Assembly (NCBI GenBank): GCA_030426465.1
Contig: JAUHYK010000003.1
Coordinates: forward strand, 1-64,000
DNA from: Alphaproteobacteria bacterium
GTDB lineage: Bacteria; Pseudomonadota; Alphaproteobacteria; Caulobacterales; Parvularculaceae
Direction of reading: 5' to 3'
Length of the DNA stretch: 64,000 nucleotides
The notes below the pieces were generated by a model, which searched no databases, had not been told where the DNA came from, and saw nothing but the letters and a program-made list of their open reading frames with translations. Both the position numbers and the translations under genes were made by a program. Positions 34,733-44,072 of the stretch are shown piece after piece. The first letter of the stretch is position 1. Each line of letters opens with the position of its first letter.

Positions 34733-34765
34733 GCCGGAAGAGGACCGCCTCTTCCGGCTTTTATT
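34733..34765 (+). terminator. Intrinsic terminator after ahpC
   Basis: Eleven-base perfect stem GCCGGAAGAGG (34733-34743)/CCTCTTCCGGC (34748-34758) with loop ACCG, followed by TTTTATT. It lies between ahpC and the TPR-sulfotransferase gene, so the downstream pair depends on read-through or its own promoter. Confidence 0.88.
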
Positions 34766-34775
34766 CCGGGCGCTC

Positions 34776-36779
34776 ATGACAAACCCAATGCTTGAACAGG
34801 CGACCGCCGCGCGGCTCAATGGCGATGCCCAAACCGCTATCCGCCTCTGCCGGGAAATTCTCGCTCAAAACCCAGAAAACGCCGACGCCGCAAGCCTTTT
34901 GGGCGTTTCCCTCGCGGAAACCGGCGACGTCAAGACAGCCAGGCCGTTTGTCATTCGGGCCCTCGAAACTGCGCCCCAGAATTGGCGCTTTTTATTGAAT
35001 TATTCTGTTCTCCTCGAAAACGAAGGCGATCTTGGCGCTGCGCGAACCGAGGCCGAAAGCGCCGCAGCCATCGCGCCCGGCCGGTTTGAATGCTGGGGCC
35101 GCGTTGGCGATCTCGCTGGCAAGGCTGAAGATTACAAAAGCGCTGCAGACGCCCTCGACAAAGCCCTCAAAATCCAGCCACATCCGGTCCTCTCCCTGCG
35201 CCTCGCGGGCGCCGCCTATGAGCTTGGCGACTATGAACGCGCTACCTTGGCGCTCGACGAATTTGAAAAAGCCGCACCGGGTCACCCGCAAGCCCTCAAA
35301 CTGCGCACTCATATCGCACGGCAGAAAAATGACTGGGATGAACTGATCAGAGCCGCGAGCGCATCGCTCGCCGCGTCCCCGGATGAGGAAGCGCCGCGCA
35401 TGGCGCTTGCATTCGCTTACTCGCAGCAAGGTCACGCCGTCAAAGCCGCCGAGATTTACCGGCCGCTCGCGGAGCAAAACCCGCCAAAAGCCATTCACCT
35501 TGCAACACTTGGAAAATACCTGCTTGGCGCCCGCGATCTAGACTCCGGCGCCGCGCTATATAGGCGCGCGCTTGAATTGGAACCGAACAACACTCTCGCC
35601 GCCGCTGGCTATAGCCGTCATCTGAACTTCACCGGCGACTTCGAGAACGCTATCAAATATGCACGCCTAGCGATTGCGGCCGATCCGAACAATGCTGAAG
35701 CCTTTGCGGAGCTCGCCCTGGCGTCGGGCTCGAACTTTACGGACGAAGAGATCGCTCAGGCGAAGAAAATCGGCGCCAACGAACTGTCGGGCGTCAAGCA
35801 CAGGGCGATCGCCCTGTTCGCCTGCGGCGACGCACTGCACCAGCGCAAAGACCGGGACGGCGCTTTTGAAGCCTGGAAAGAAGCCAACAAGTTAAAGCGC
35901 AGCCTCGGACAAACCGACGCAGCGGCGCGTTATGTGGCTGATGACATAGAGCGTTATGTAGATCAGATTATCAACTCCTTCCCGGAAGACTATGCGGGCA
36001 CAGATGCTGAACGCGCGCGCCGCCCGGCGCCGATATTTATCGTCGGCATGCCGCGATCCGGAACGACCCTTCTTGATAGTGCGATATCCGCGCACAAGGA
36101 TGTCTCGAGCGGCGGCGAGCTGCCCTATATGGTGTTCGCCCTGAATGAATATCTGAAGCTACCCGGCCGTCAGGCATGGGAGCGCGGGCCGCTCCCGCAC
36201 GACCTGGCGCAAACATTCCGCGATAAATATCAAGACCAGTACCGCAGCTACAATGTCGCCAACGCGCCCTTTGTCACCGACAAACAGCCCAGCAATTTCT
36301 ACTCGGTTGGGCTTATTCGGCGGGTCTTTCCCGAAGCGCGCATCATTTATATCCGCCGCAATCCCGTGGAAGTCTGTTTTTCCATGTATCGCCGGAATTT
36401 CTCAAACAGCTGGCAAGCGTCAACCTCACTCGAAGATCTTGCACACTATTACTCACAACAAGCGCGCATCATGGATTACTGGCGCGACATGCTTGGCGAC
36501 AAGCTTGGATTTGTTCAGTATGAGGATTTCGTTCGGAACTTTGATGGTGAAATCCGCAGACTTATCGACTTCTGCGGCCTCGACTGGGACCCGACCTGTC
36601 TTGAATATTACAAGCAGGATCGCACGGTCATCACCTTCAGCGCGGCGCAGGTGCGCAAACCGCCGTCACCCGAACATCTGAACTCCACTTCACCCTATGA
36701 CGCCCACCTCGCGCCGTTGCGCGAAGCGCTCGTAAAACGGGGCATAGACCTCGAGACCGGCGCACTGATCGACCTGTAA
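34776..36779 (+). CDS. TPR-repeat sulfotransferase family protein
   Basis: A 667-residue, probably cytoplasmic fusion. Residues ~1-400 are TPR-type helical repeats ([52 protein letters not shown]). Residues ~418-660 form a PAPS-dependent sulfotransferase: the 5'-phosphosulfate loop [11 protein letters not shown] is at 421-431 and the 3'-phosphate motif [16 protein letters not shown] at 525-540. Target (protein tyrosine, glycan or small molecule) is unknown. The TPR array presumably selects it. The ATG at 34776 has no clear RBS and follows the ahpC terminator by 10 bases. ahpD begins 14 bases after its stop. Confidence 0.9.
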   Translation: MTNPMLEQATAARLNGDAQTAIRLCREILAQNPENADAASLLGVSLAETGDVKTARPFVIRALETAPQNWRFLLNYSVLLENEGDLGAARTEAESAAAIAPGRFECWGRVGDLAGKAEDYKSAADALDKALKIQPHPVLSLRLAGAAYELGDYERATLALDEFEKAAPGHPQALKLRTHIARQKNDWDELIRAASASLAASPDEEAPRMALAFAYSQQGHAVKAAEIYRPLAEQNPPKAIHLATLGKYLLGARDLDSGAALYRRALELEPNNTLAAAGYSRHLNFTGDFENAIKYARLAIAADPNNAEAFAELALASGSNFTDEEIAQAKKIGANELSGVKHRAIALFACGDALHQRKDRDGAFEAWKEANKLKRSLGQTDAAARYVADDIERYVDQIINSFPEDYAGTDAERARRPAPIFIVGMPRSGTTLLDSAISAHKDVSSGGELPYMVFALNEYLKLPGRQAWERGPLPHDLAQTFRDKYQDQYRSYNVANAPFVTDKQPSNFYSVGLIRRVFPEARIIYIRRNPVEVCFSMYRRNFSNSWQASTSLEDLAHYYSQQARIMDYWRDMLGDKLGFVQYEDFVRNFDGEIRRLIDFCGLDWDPTCLEYYKQDRTVITFSAAQVRKPPSPEHLNSTSPYDAHLAPLREALVKRGIDLETGALIDL

Positions 36780-36793
36780 GGAAAGGAAACCAC

Positions 36794-37318
36794 ATGAGCA
36801 TTGATGCTTTAAGAGATCAGATCCCTGACTACGCCAAAGATATTCGCCTCAATCTCGGCACCCTGTCGAGCGAGAGCTCGTTAAGCGACCAGCAGAAATG
36901 GGGCGCGTTCCTCGCGTCGGCAATGGCGACCGGCAATAGCGTTGTGATTAACGCCATTGCTGAAGAAACCAAGGACAAGCTCAGCCCCGAAGCCGCGACA
37001 GCGGCGCGCGCGGCCGCAGCGATTATGGCCATGAACAATGTCTATTATCGCGCCACCCATTTGATGAGCAGTGATGAATATCAGAAGATGCCGGCAAAGT
37101 TGCGGATGAATGTGATTGGCAATCCCGGCGTGGAAAAAGTCGACTTTGAACTATGGTCTCTTGCCGTTTCCGCCATCAATGGATGTGGCATGTGTCTCGA
37201 CTCACATGAACAGGTCGTGCGCAAGGCCGGGCTCTCGGCGGAGCAGGTGCAGGCCGCTATCCGCATCGCCGCATCTGTGAACGCAGCCGCTGCGGTGCTG
37301 CGCGCCGAGGCCGCGTAA
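36794..37318 (+). CDS. ahpD: Alkyl hydroperoxide reductase AhpD-like carboxymuconolactone decarboxylase-fold protein
   Basis: A 174-residue thioredoxin-like reductant for AhpC. The active-site network is intact: Glu119, Cys131 and Cys134 (GCGMC) and His138, which match Mycobacterium AhpD Glu118, Cys130, Cys133 and His137. Length also matches. RBS AAGGAAAGGAAA, 14 bases after the TPR-sulfotransferase stop, so those two genes are cotranscribed. Together with ahpC it should form a peroxidase system recycled through AhpD. Confidence 0.94.
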   Translation: MSIDALRDQIPDYAKDIRLNLGTLSSESSLSDQQKWGAFLASAMATGNSVVINAIAEETKDKLSPEAATAARAAAAIMAMNNVYYRATHLMSSDEYQKMPAKLRMNVIGNPGVEKVDFELWSLAVSAINGCGMCLDSHEQVVRKAGLSAEQVQAAIRIAASVNAAAAVLRAEAA

Positions 37319-37340
37319 ATTTTCATTTTGACTTCTTATG

Positions 37341-37372
37341 CGGCGCCTTGAGGCTCTCAAGGCGCCGTTCTT
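37341..37372. terminator. Terminator between convergent ahpD and methyltransferase genes
   Basis: Perfect 12-base stem CGGCGCCTTGAG (37341-37352)/CTCAAGGCGCCG (37356-37367), loop GCT, followed by TTCTT. It serves ahpD and abuts the stop of the convergent methyltransferase gene. Confidence 0.85.
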
Positions 37373-38330
37373 ATGTGGGCGGTTCTGTTTTCAAAAGCCA
37401 AGCCGCAGCGATGGTCTTTCCTTTTGGCGTCAGGACCTCTGGCGTCACTATATTGGCGCCGCAGCTCGCGAGCCTGTCCCTTGCCTCGCTCACGCCGGCG
37501 ATGTCCAGGGCGCTTTGCGTCATTGCGCGCATCCGCCCTTCATACAAAACGACTTCACCGCGCATCGCCTCGCACCATCCAAGAGCCTCTGCCGGCGCGT
37601 AAGCCTGGCGGCGCGAGACGAGTTGCGACACGTCGCCAAGAAGTCGCGCCAGCATTTCTTTCGCAGCGACACGGTCGCCTTCCAGATAGGGTTTCAAAGC
37701 CGCAAAGATGGTTTTGAGTTTGCCAGCGGCGCCTTCATGGTCAGGCCCGCGAACAGCCTCCATGGCAACCTCAAAAAGGCCATGCTGTAAAACGGCCCTG
37801 AGCACCCGTGCGTTTTCCGTACACTCGCGATAGATGCCGCCGCCTTTATAATGCATGATGAATTGCATGGCGCCGCCGGGAGCGAGCGTTCGCGCCGCCT
37901 CAGCAAAGGCGTGCACTCCAGCATATTCAATGCCGAACTGACTGATCACGATATCAAAGGCACCATTGGCGAAGGGAAGCTCTGCTGCGCTGGCTGCGAC
38001 GCCGTGGATAGCGGCGTTCTTTGGCGGGGTTTTTCGTGCAACCGCAGTCGCAGCCGAACCCGCATAATCAAGCCCAACAAAGCGGGCGTCATTCACCACA
38101 GTTGAAGCGCCTGCAACCTCCAGCGCGCGGTCGAGGATAACGCCGGCGCCACAAGCGAGATCGAGCAGCGACGGCGTCTTTCGGGCAGAAAGCGCATTCA
38201 TCAGGAAAGCCCGCCAGATCTCGTCAAAAAGGTCGCCTGGCGCGTCGCCAGAAACGGCGGCGGGTCGCCCTCTGGCTGCGTCCCAATAGGCCTCCCAATG
38301 GGCGGCCTGCGATGTTTTCAACGATGTCAT
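37371..38330 (-). CDS. Class I SAM-dependent methyltransferase
   Basis: A 319-residue Rossmann-fold methyltransferase, substrate unknown. Motif I is LLDLACGAGVIL (about residues 55-66), motif II GLDYAGSA with the acidic ribose-binding residue, and the AAELPFANGAFDIVISQFGIEY block is typical of methyltransferase domain 11/25 proteins. A C-terminal ~150-residue helical part follows. It lies downstream of the TonB receptor but past a terminator, so probably has its own promoter. ATG at 38328-38330. Confidence 0.85.
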   Translation of the reverse strand: MTSLKTSQAAHWEAYWDAARGRPAAVSGDAPGDLFDEIWRAFLMNALSARKTPSLLDLACGAGVILDRALEVAGASTVVNDARFVGLDYAGSAATAVARKTPPKNAAIHGVAASAAELPFANGAFDIVISQFGIEYAGVHAFAEAARTLAPGGAMQFIMHYKGGGIYRECTENARVLRAVLQHGLFEVAMEAVRGPDHEGAAGKLKTIFAALKPYLEGDRVAAKEMLARLLGDVSQLVSRRQAYAPAEALGWCEAMRGEVVLYEGRMRAMTQSALDIAGVSEARDRLASCGANIVTPEVLTPKGKTIAAAWLLKTEPPT

Positions 38331-38412
38331 GAGAGGGTCTTAACGCGCCTTGGCGAAAGGGAAAACACTATCTGGCGGGGCACAGCGCCAAGCGCAGTCG
38401 GCAATTGAAGAC

Positions 38413-38446
38413 AAAAAGAAAACGGCGGGCCGAAGCCCGCCGTTTC
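38413..38446 (-). terminator. Terminator after the TonB-dependent receptor gene
   Basis: Minus strand AAACGGCGGGC-TTCG-GCCCGCCGTTTT (hairpin 38419-38445) followed by CTTTTTGT. TTCG is an unusually stable tetraloop. It lies 24 bases after the receptor stop. Confidence 0.88.
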
Positions 38447-38469
38447 CCATTCCGTAATACTCGGATCGC

Positions 38470-41328
38470 TTAGAAGCGGACCGATGCGCCAACGAAGAGC
38501 TGGCGACCCAGCGTTTCGTAAGTTGCAGGCCAGGTGTTCGCTTGTTCGTTGACCGTAGAGCCAAGGAGCGGAGCGTCTTTACCTGTGATGTTCTGAACGC
38601 CGACCGTGAGATCGACATTTTCGTTCACAGCATACTGCATCGTGACGTCGATATAGTTGAACATACCGATGTCATCCGACAGATCGCCAATCGTCGTCTG
38701 GGTGGCAGGATCGAAGACCGAGGGATCGATCTCGGTTCCGCCAATCAGACGCCAGCGAACAGAAGTCGTCAGAGGACCGCTAACCAGCGAGGTCTGCAAG
38801 GTGTGCTTGTAGGTCGGTGTCGGCTCGCCGCAGTTACCGGCATAGTAACCGACGCAATCGACAACCGGCGCAGACGGGTCAACCTGGAAGCTCGATTCCA
38901 GCGTGTAGTTACCATAGTAGACCATGGAAACCGTACCGATATCGGACAGATCGAACGAGTAGTTCGCCTGGAAGTCGATACCTGTGGCTTTAAAGCCAGC
39001 GATGTTCAGGCCGCCAATGCTCGGCAGGAACGGAGCACCGATGCGACCCGTGATCGGAGAGCGTGTGCCCGGACCGAAGAAGTTGTCGCAAGTGCTTGTG
39101 TCGCCAGCAACATAGCAGCGGTCCAGCAGGAGCTGGAGCGGCACGCCGGTGATCGCGTCTTCGACTTCGACATTGTAGTAGTCGACCTGAAGAACGAGAC
39201 CGTCGATCGAAGCCGGCTGCCATACGCCGCCGATGGTGATGGTGTCAGCAGTTTCTTCGAAGAGGTTCGGGTTGCCGCCGAACAGCGCTTCGATCTGACC
39301 AGACAGCTGGAAGTCAGTTCCGACTGCACCGGCAGGAACGCCATACGCTGTACAGATTGCCGCCTGACCTTCGCCGCTACCGAAACCGCCAGCTGCCGAA
39401 CACGGGTCTTGCGCACCCGGGAAGCCGTTGGTGAAGGCGCCGAACAGTTCAGCGATGTTTGGCGCACGCGCCGCACGCTGGAACTGACCACGGATACGGA
39501 GGTCTTCAACAGGAGACCACTCAGCGCCAGCAGCAAATGTGTGCACGCCGCCAACTGTTGAGTAATCAGAGTAACGATACGCACCGTTGATGGCGAGTTC
39601 TTCGATACCCGCCACGCCCTGAACGACCGGGATGCGAGTTTCCATGAACAGTTCGTATACGTCATAGCGACCGGAGACCGGAAGCGATGCGTTAAAGCCA
39701 CGAACGTCTGGGCCCAGAACCGAGTCAGGCTGGAAGTTCGCAAACTCTTCGCGGTACTCAACACCAACCGCAAGCGCGACAGAGTCTTCAGCCCAAGGAG
39801 ACTGGAACCCTTCGAGAGAGCCGTTCATCGTGCCGACGAACTGCGTTTGCTCAACAGTGTTTGTAATGATGCCTGTACGGGTAATCGCGGTGGCGCAAGC
39901 TTCGTTTAGCGTATTCACACCGAAAATGTTACAGGTGCCATCCGTGATGCCGGCTGCCAGCGAACTGAACGAGATATTGCCCGTCTGAGTCTGCGTGGCG
40001 GAAGAACGACCAAACTGCAGGAACGCATCATAGCTCCAGTTTGGAGAGATATCGCCGCGAACGCCAGTCATGATCTGGAAGGACGATGTATCCCGGAGGC
40101 TGTTCCGCGGACCGAGAACGTCGTCATTGTAGCGGCGAGCAACGAAGATAGCTACATCGTCGACATCACCGTCACCGTCGAGATCCGCAATATCACCTGG
40201 ATCTGTATAAGCAGCGTTGAGAGCCGTGAGGAAGGTCGCCGGAATGTTAGGGTTGTCGAGCGGCAGAGTGAAGGTGCCGCCGACTGGCGTCGCCGCCAAC
40301 TGGCTGTCAACAACGGACTGAGCGAAGATGCCGCGAGCATAGACTTCAACGGAGTCGTTGATTTCAAACGTACCACCGGCATAGACCGAATAACGTTCTT
40401 GCGGCAGCTGGAGATAGTTAACTGGCGCGTAGTTATACTGGTCCTGCGGGTTGACGTAACGACGCCCTTCAGCAGTCGGCGTTGCGCCGCCAAAAGTCAC
40501 ATTGCCGGAGCAGACCTGCGGGCCGTTGTCGACGCAAGGGTATGTGCCGGAGAAGTCATTCGCACCAAGCGAGATGAACTGGCCGCCAAGCGCGTTACCC
40601 GAACCACCCGTCAGGAATTCCGTGCCGCCCGGGCCCGGATCGAAGAGCGAGTCAGACGAACCAGGGCGGTCGCCCTGGAAGAGCGCTTCACGGTTGGTGT
40701 AGGACAGCGACATGATCGCATTACCGCGACCGTCGGCGAAGTTGCCGCCCATGGTCAGCGCTGCGTTGAAGATGTTCGCATCCCAGCCAGAAGCAGACAT
40801 TTCGTTAGAAACGTCGAGCTGAACGCCTTCGAAGTCGTCTTTCAGGATGAAGTTCACAACACCTGCGATGGCGTCAGAACCGTAAACAGCGGAGGAGCCG
40901 CCGGTTACGACGTCAACCTGCTGAACCAGCGCGGTCGGAATCGCGTTGATGTCGACAACGCCGCCCGGGCCAGAAGCCACGTAGCGAGAGCCGTCAACGA
41001 GAACCAGCGTACGCTGCGTGCCGAGGCCGCGCAGGTTAACCGTCGCGGTGCCGTTGCCCGGGTTGTTCGACGTGGAGTCGAAAGCCGGAATGACTTGCGG
41101 CAGCGTGTTGAGGAACTGCTCGGAGTTGACCGTATTGGTCAACGTAAGCTGTTCGGCGTCGACACGGGCGATCGGGCTGGGAGCAGCCAGATCTTCGCGA
41201 GCAATACGCGAACCGGTGACGATGATGGTGTCGCCATCTTGGGCGACGGCCGGCATGGCTGCAGCAGCAGCGACACCGGAAAGCATTGTGGTGCGTAGGA
41301 AACGCCCAGCAAGCCGCTTTCTTAACAT
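38470..41328 (-). CDS. TonB-dependent outer-membrane receptor
   Basis: A 952-residue receptor. Signal peptide to about residue 30 (AMPAVAQ), a TonB-box-like DTIIVTGSRI, plug domain (NLRGLGTQRTLVLVDGSRY, VDVVTGGSSAVYGSDAIAGVVNF), then a 22-strand-type barrel ending in the C-terminal Phe of GASVRF. Ligand unknown. An extracellular-type loop holds DLDGDGDVDD (coded about 40150-40196), which looks like a calcium-binding EF-hand/thrombospondin-type loop. Cysteine pairs occur in several loops (YPCVDNGPQVC, DRCYVAGDTSTC). RBS CGGAGGGA. A TPR-2OG oxygenase gene lies upstream on the same strand. Confidence 0.93.
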   Translation of the reverse strand: MLRKRLAGRFLRTTMLSGVAAAAAMPAVAQDGDTIIVTGSRIAREDLAAPSPIARVDAEQLTLTNTVNSEQFLNTLPQVIPAFDSTSNNPGNGTATVNLRGLGTQRTLVLVDGSRYVASGPGGVVDINAIPTALVQQVDVVTGGSSAVYGSDAIAGVVNFILKDDFEGVQLDVSNEMSASGWDANIFNAALTMGGNFADGRGNAIMSLSYTNREALFQGDRPGSSDSLFDPGPGGTEFLTGGSGNALGGQFISLGANDFSGTYPCVDNGPQVCSGNVTFGGATPTAEGRRYVNPQDQYNYAPVNYLQLPQERYSVYAGGTFEINDSVEVYARGIFAQSVVDSQLAATPVGGTFTLPLDNPNIPATFLTALNAAYTDPGDIADLDGDGDVDDVAIFVARRYNDDVLGPRNSLRDTSSFQIMTGVRGDISPNWSYDAFLQFGRSSATQTQTGNISFSSLAAGITDGTCNIFGVNTLNEACATAITRTGIITNTVEQTQFVGTMNGSLEGFQSPWAEDSVALAVGVEYREEFANFQPDSVLGPDVRGFNASLPVSGRYDVYELFMETRIPVVQGVAGIEELAINGAYRYSDYSTVGGVHTFAAGAEWSPVEDLRIRGQFQRAARAPNIAELFGAFTNGFPGAQDPCSAAGGFGSGEGQAAICTAYGVPAGAVGTDFQLSGQIEALFGGNPNLFEETADTITIGGVWQPASIDGLVLQVDYYNVEVEDAITGVPLQLLLDRCYVAGDTSTCDNFFGPGTRSPITGRIGAPFLPSIGGLNIAGFKATGIDFQANYSFDLSDIGTVSMVYYGNYTLESSFQVDPSAPVVDCVGYYAGNCGEPTPTYKHTLQTSLVSGPLTTSVRWRLIGGTEIDPSVFDPATQTTIGDLSDDIGMFNYIDVTMQYAVNENVDLTVGVQNITGKDAPLLGSTVNEQANTWPATYETLGRQLFVGASVRF

Positions 41329-41509
41329 TATTATCCCTCCGAGTTAAAACACACACGCGACCTCCCTGCGGCAGCAAGGAACTCACGATATTCGCCCCCC
41401 CGAGAAAAGGGCACGATGATCGCTGACGGGAATCCGCCAACTTGGCGAGAAGCTATGGCCGCCGGGATGATGAGGTCAACAAGCTTAAGACGCGCCCGCG
41501 CACTACACT

Positions 41510-41524
41510 TGCCAGTGTGGCAAT
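41510..41524. promoter_or_regulatory. Palindrome upstream of the TonB receptor gene
   Basis: Perfect 6-3-6 palindrome TTGCCA-GTG-TGGCAA in the 233-base gap between the TPR-2OG oxygenase and receptor genes, 182 bases upstream of the receptor ATG. It could be an operator for nutrient-responsive control. No regulator gene is adjacent. The rest of the gap shows nothing recognisable apart from the receptor RBS. Confidence 0.35.
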
Positions 41525-41561
41525 ATCACAACAGATTTGTTTAACAGAAGCTTAACTGAGC

Positions 41562-43361
41562 TTATCGTGGCGCGAGATCGAAGGGCGCGGTGATGCGTGG
41601 CCGTTCAGCTGCGAAGGGTTCGACGCCATGCCAAATATAGGAAGGGAAAAAGATCACGGCGCCGACTTCAGGCTTGAACCAGCGTTCCGCCTCGAGTTGA
41701 ACCCCTGCCGTTCCTGAAGCCCCCAGCCGTAAAAATCCGGCTTTCTCGCCTTTCAGCACCTCCTCGGGGACCTGCACATAATATGACGCGCTGATCCATC
41801 CCCTGGGATGGATATGGTCCACATGACCACCACCGGACGCCAGCACGACCGACCACGCGCCCTGACAGTCCAAGTCTTTGCTTTTTCTATGTAAAAATGG
41901 ATGCGCCGGATCATCAGGCAAATCCTCGACATAATTTGCTGCGGCTGCGAGGAGCTGCCCTTTCAGGGCTTGAATAAGGGGATGTGGCTCCTCCCAGAGC
42001 CGACCCACGGACTGGGTTCCGCCATACAGGGTCTGCTCCAGCGGACGGGCGGCGCTGCGGTGCAATGGCAGAATCGCCTCCACCAGCGCGGCGTTAAACG
42101 TGGCGAGGTCGGCGTAGCCTTCCGGCGGCTCAATGAACATTTTCCGGGTGAACCGGTCATAATCATAATAACGCTGGTACTCAGGATCGCCGCTCAACCG
42201 CATGGCGTTGGCCTTCAGCGCAATGTGTTTTTGCAAATGCTCCGGGGGCGCCGCTCGATTGAGCAAGCGCACAGCCTCTTCAAATTCCCCGCGGGCCAGG
42301 CGGGTTTCCACTAGCGTATGCAGCGTCTCGAAATCTTCCGGCGCCGCCGCCAGCGCGTCAGCAAACATCCCGGCGGCGGCTTCGGAATCCCCATGATATC
42401 GCCGAACCAGCCCGAGTATCCGTTTTGGCGTCGCCGCAGCCTTGTCGAGGGCCAGCGCCCGGGACGCCGCATCTTCCGCGAGATCCGGCAACCCCGCGAG
42501 ATAGGCCAGTTCCGATTTCAGCGAGAGCAGCTCAATATTCGGATATTGCGCCAGAACGGCGTCGAGCGGCTCCAGAAATTGCGCGCCGACGCCCTCCTCC
42601 CACAGCATCCGGGCGAAATCCCTATGAATGTCGCTACGCAAAGGCGCGATCGCCAGCGCCCGCCGAAACGCGCCATCCGCCTCAGCCATGACGCCTGCTT
42701 GCCGCAACGCATTGGCGTACTGATATTGCGTCTCCGCATCATTCGGCGCCGCCGTCACCGCCATGCGTAAATCGGCGAGCGCATCTTCAATACGGCCGAT
42801 TTTTCGCAGCGCAGCGCCGCGATTAACCCGCGCGAAATGCATGGATGGCTGCTTTTCAAGCGCGGCGGAAAACATCTCCGCCGCCTCCTCAGGCCGGCCC
42901 TGATCCTCCAGCACCAAACCGAGATTATTCAGCGCGTTTACGTCGCCCGGCGCCAGCGAGAGCGTCTTGCGCATGACCTCTTCCGCGCGCGCGCCATCAC
43001 CGGATTGCCGCAATGCAAGGCCGAGGCTGACCCAGGCGGTGATAAAACCCGGTTGGGCCGCAACCGCCGCTTCATATTCGGCGATAGCTTCTTTGAACCG
43101 GCCGGCGGCGCGAAGGGCGTTTCCCTTATTCGCCAGAATCGCATGTTTTTGCGGATGCCCCGCCGCCGCCTGATCGAAAACCGGCAGCGCTTCGTCGACG
43201 CGGCCAAGGCGGCCGAGGCACAGCGCCTTCATATGCAAGGCTTCGGGATGGCCTGGTTGCTGGCGTAAGGCGGTTTCACTGGCTTCCAGCGCCGCCTCAA
43301 AGGCGCCGCGCTGGAATTGCGCGGCGGCGCCTTGTAGCAACTGCATGAAGTTTCCGCTCAT
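41562..43361 (-). CDS. TPR-repeat protein with C-terminal 2OG-Fe(II) oxygenase domain
   Basis: A 599-residue fusion. Residues ~5-370 are successive TPRs (KALCLGRLGRVDEALPVF, LNNLGLVLEDQGRPEEAAEMF, YANALRQAGVMAEADGAF). Residues ~390-599 match the putative 2OG-Fe(II) oxygenase family (PF13759 type): the iron block HVDHIHPRGWISASYYV at 513-529, the distal His578 in IWHGVEPF and Arg589 for 2-oxoglutarate. No signal peptide, so cytoplasmic. It probably hydroxylates a substrate chosen by the TPRs. It precedes the TonB receptor gene on the same strand and diverges from the secreted 187-residue gene. Confidence 0.88.
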   Translation of the reverse strand: MSGNFMQLLQGAAAQFQRGAFEAALEASETALRQQPGHPEALHMKALCLGRLGRVDEALPVFDQAAAGHPQKHAILANKGNALRAAGRFKEAIAEYEAAVAAQPGFITAWVSLGLALRQSGDGARAEEVMRKTLSLAPGDVNALNNLGLVLEDQGRPEEAAEMFSAALEKQPSMHFARVNRGAALRKIGRIEDALADLRMAVTAAPNDAETQYQYANALRQAGVMAEADGAFRRALAIAPLRSDIHRDFARMLWEEGVGAQFLEPLDAVLAQYPNIELLSLKSELAYLAGLPDLAEDAASRALALDKAAATPKRILGLVRRYHGDSEAAAGMFADALAAAPEDFETLHTLVETRLARGEFEEAVRLLNRAAPPEHLQKHIALKANAMRLSGDPEYQRYYDYDRFTRKMFIEPPEGYADLATFNAALVEAILPLHRSAARPLEQTLYGGTQSVGRLWEEPHPLIQALKGQLLAAAANYVEDLPDDPAHPFLHRKSKDLDCQGAWSVVLASGGGHVDHIHPRGWISASYYVQVPEEVLKGEKAGFLRLGASGTAGVQLEAERWFKPEVGAVIFFPSYIWHGVEPFAAERPRITAPFDLAPR

Positions 43362-43435
43362 CCCAGTTTTCCGGCCTGTTCTCTACTTTTCTCTGAAGCG
43401 CCTTACAGGCTAATCCAGCATAGCATGTTGACGCG

Positions 43436-43498
43436 ATGAAGGGCGCTGTGTGTAATCAGCGCACGCCGCTCTTCGCGGCGCTTTTGTTCAGGAGATGA
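43436..43498 (+). promoter_or_regulatory. Possible 20-codon leader ORF with terminator-like hairpin
   Basis: ATG at 43436 opens a 20-residue frame whose TGA (43496-43498) ends one base before the ATG of the next gene. Inside it, CGCCGC-TCTTC-GCGGCG (43464-43480) is followed by CTTTTGTT, like a weak terminator, and then the downstream RBS AGGAGA. This layout fits attenuation or translational coupling. No RBS for the leader is evident, so it may be chance. Confidence 0.3.
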
Positions 43499-43499
43499 C

Positions 43500-44063
43500 A
43501 TGAACGTCGCGCCTTTCGCAATCCTAGCCTGCCTTTTCATCGCCAACGCCGCCGCCGCTCAATCGAGCGAAGCCGAAGCCGTTGACGACGCTATCGCCTG
43601 CCTCAAGGTCGAAGACGCCGAAGAGCGCCTTGCGTGTCTCGAGGGGGCGGCGAAAACCCTGCAGGTGACAAGGATCGTACGCGAAGAAGAGGTGGCCGCA
43701 GCAAAAGAAAATGAAAAAGCCAATTTCGGCCTGGCGGCAGCGGACCAGCCTGAGCAGGTCGCCGAAGCGCCGAAAGACTTTGGCGATGAAGCCATCTCTG
43801 ACGTGCGACGGGACAAAGACGGCAAACGCATCAAAAGCATCAACGCCCAAGTCGTCGAGATCAGCCTCAATTCGATGGGAAGAGCGACCGTGTCGCTCGA
43901 TAACGGACAGGTCTGGCGCCAGCTCGATTCAGACGACAAAAAATTGCATTTCGGCAAGCGTGAACGCCTTTTCACCGCCAAGGTGAAACGCAGCGCTTTC
44001 GGCAATTACATGATGACGGTGAATGAACTGCACCGGACAATCCGTGTACGCCGGATTAAGTAG
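43500..44063 (+). CDS. Secreted protein of unknown function
   Basis: A 187-residue exported protein. Signal peptide to about residue 20 (NAAAAQ). A short helical segment has two cysteines (DDAIACLKVEDAEERLACLEG), a charged linker follows, and a C-terminal beta-rich part contains DNGQVWRQLDSDDKKLHFGKRE, a block I have seen in uncharacterised proteobacterial periplasmic proteins. I cannot assign a function. RBS AGGAGA. The alpha/beta hydrolase gene starts nine bases after its stop, so the two form an operon. Confidence 0.8.
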   Translation: MNVAPFAILACLFIANAAAAQSSEAEAVDDAIACLKVEDAEERLACLEGAAKTLQVTRIVREEEVAAAKENEKANFGLAAADQPEQVAEAPKDFGDEAISDVRRDKDGKRIKSINAQVVEISLNSMGRATVSLDNGQVWRQLDSDDKKLHFGKRERLFTAKVKRSAFGNYMMTVNELHRTIRVRRIK

Positions 44064-44072
44064 CGCGCACTC

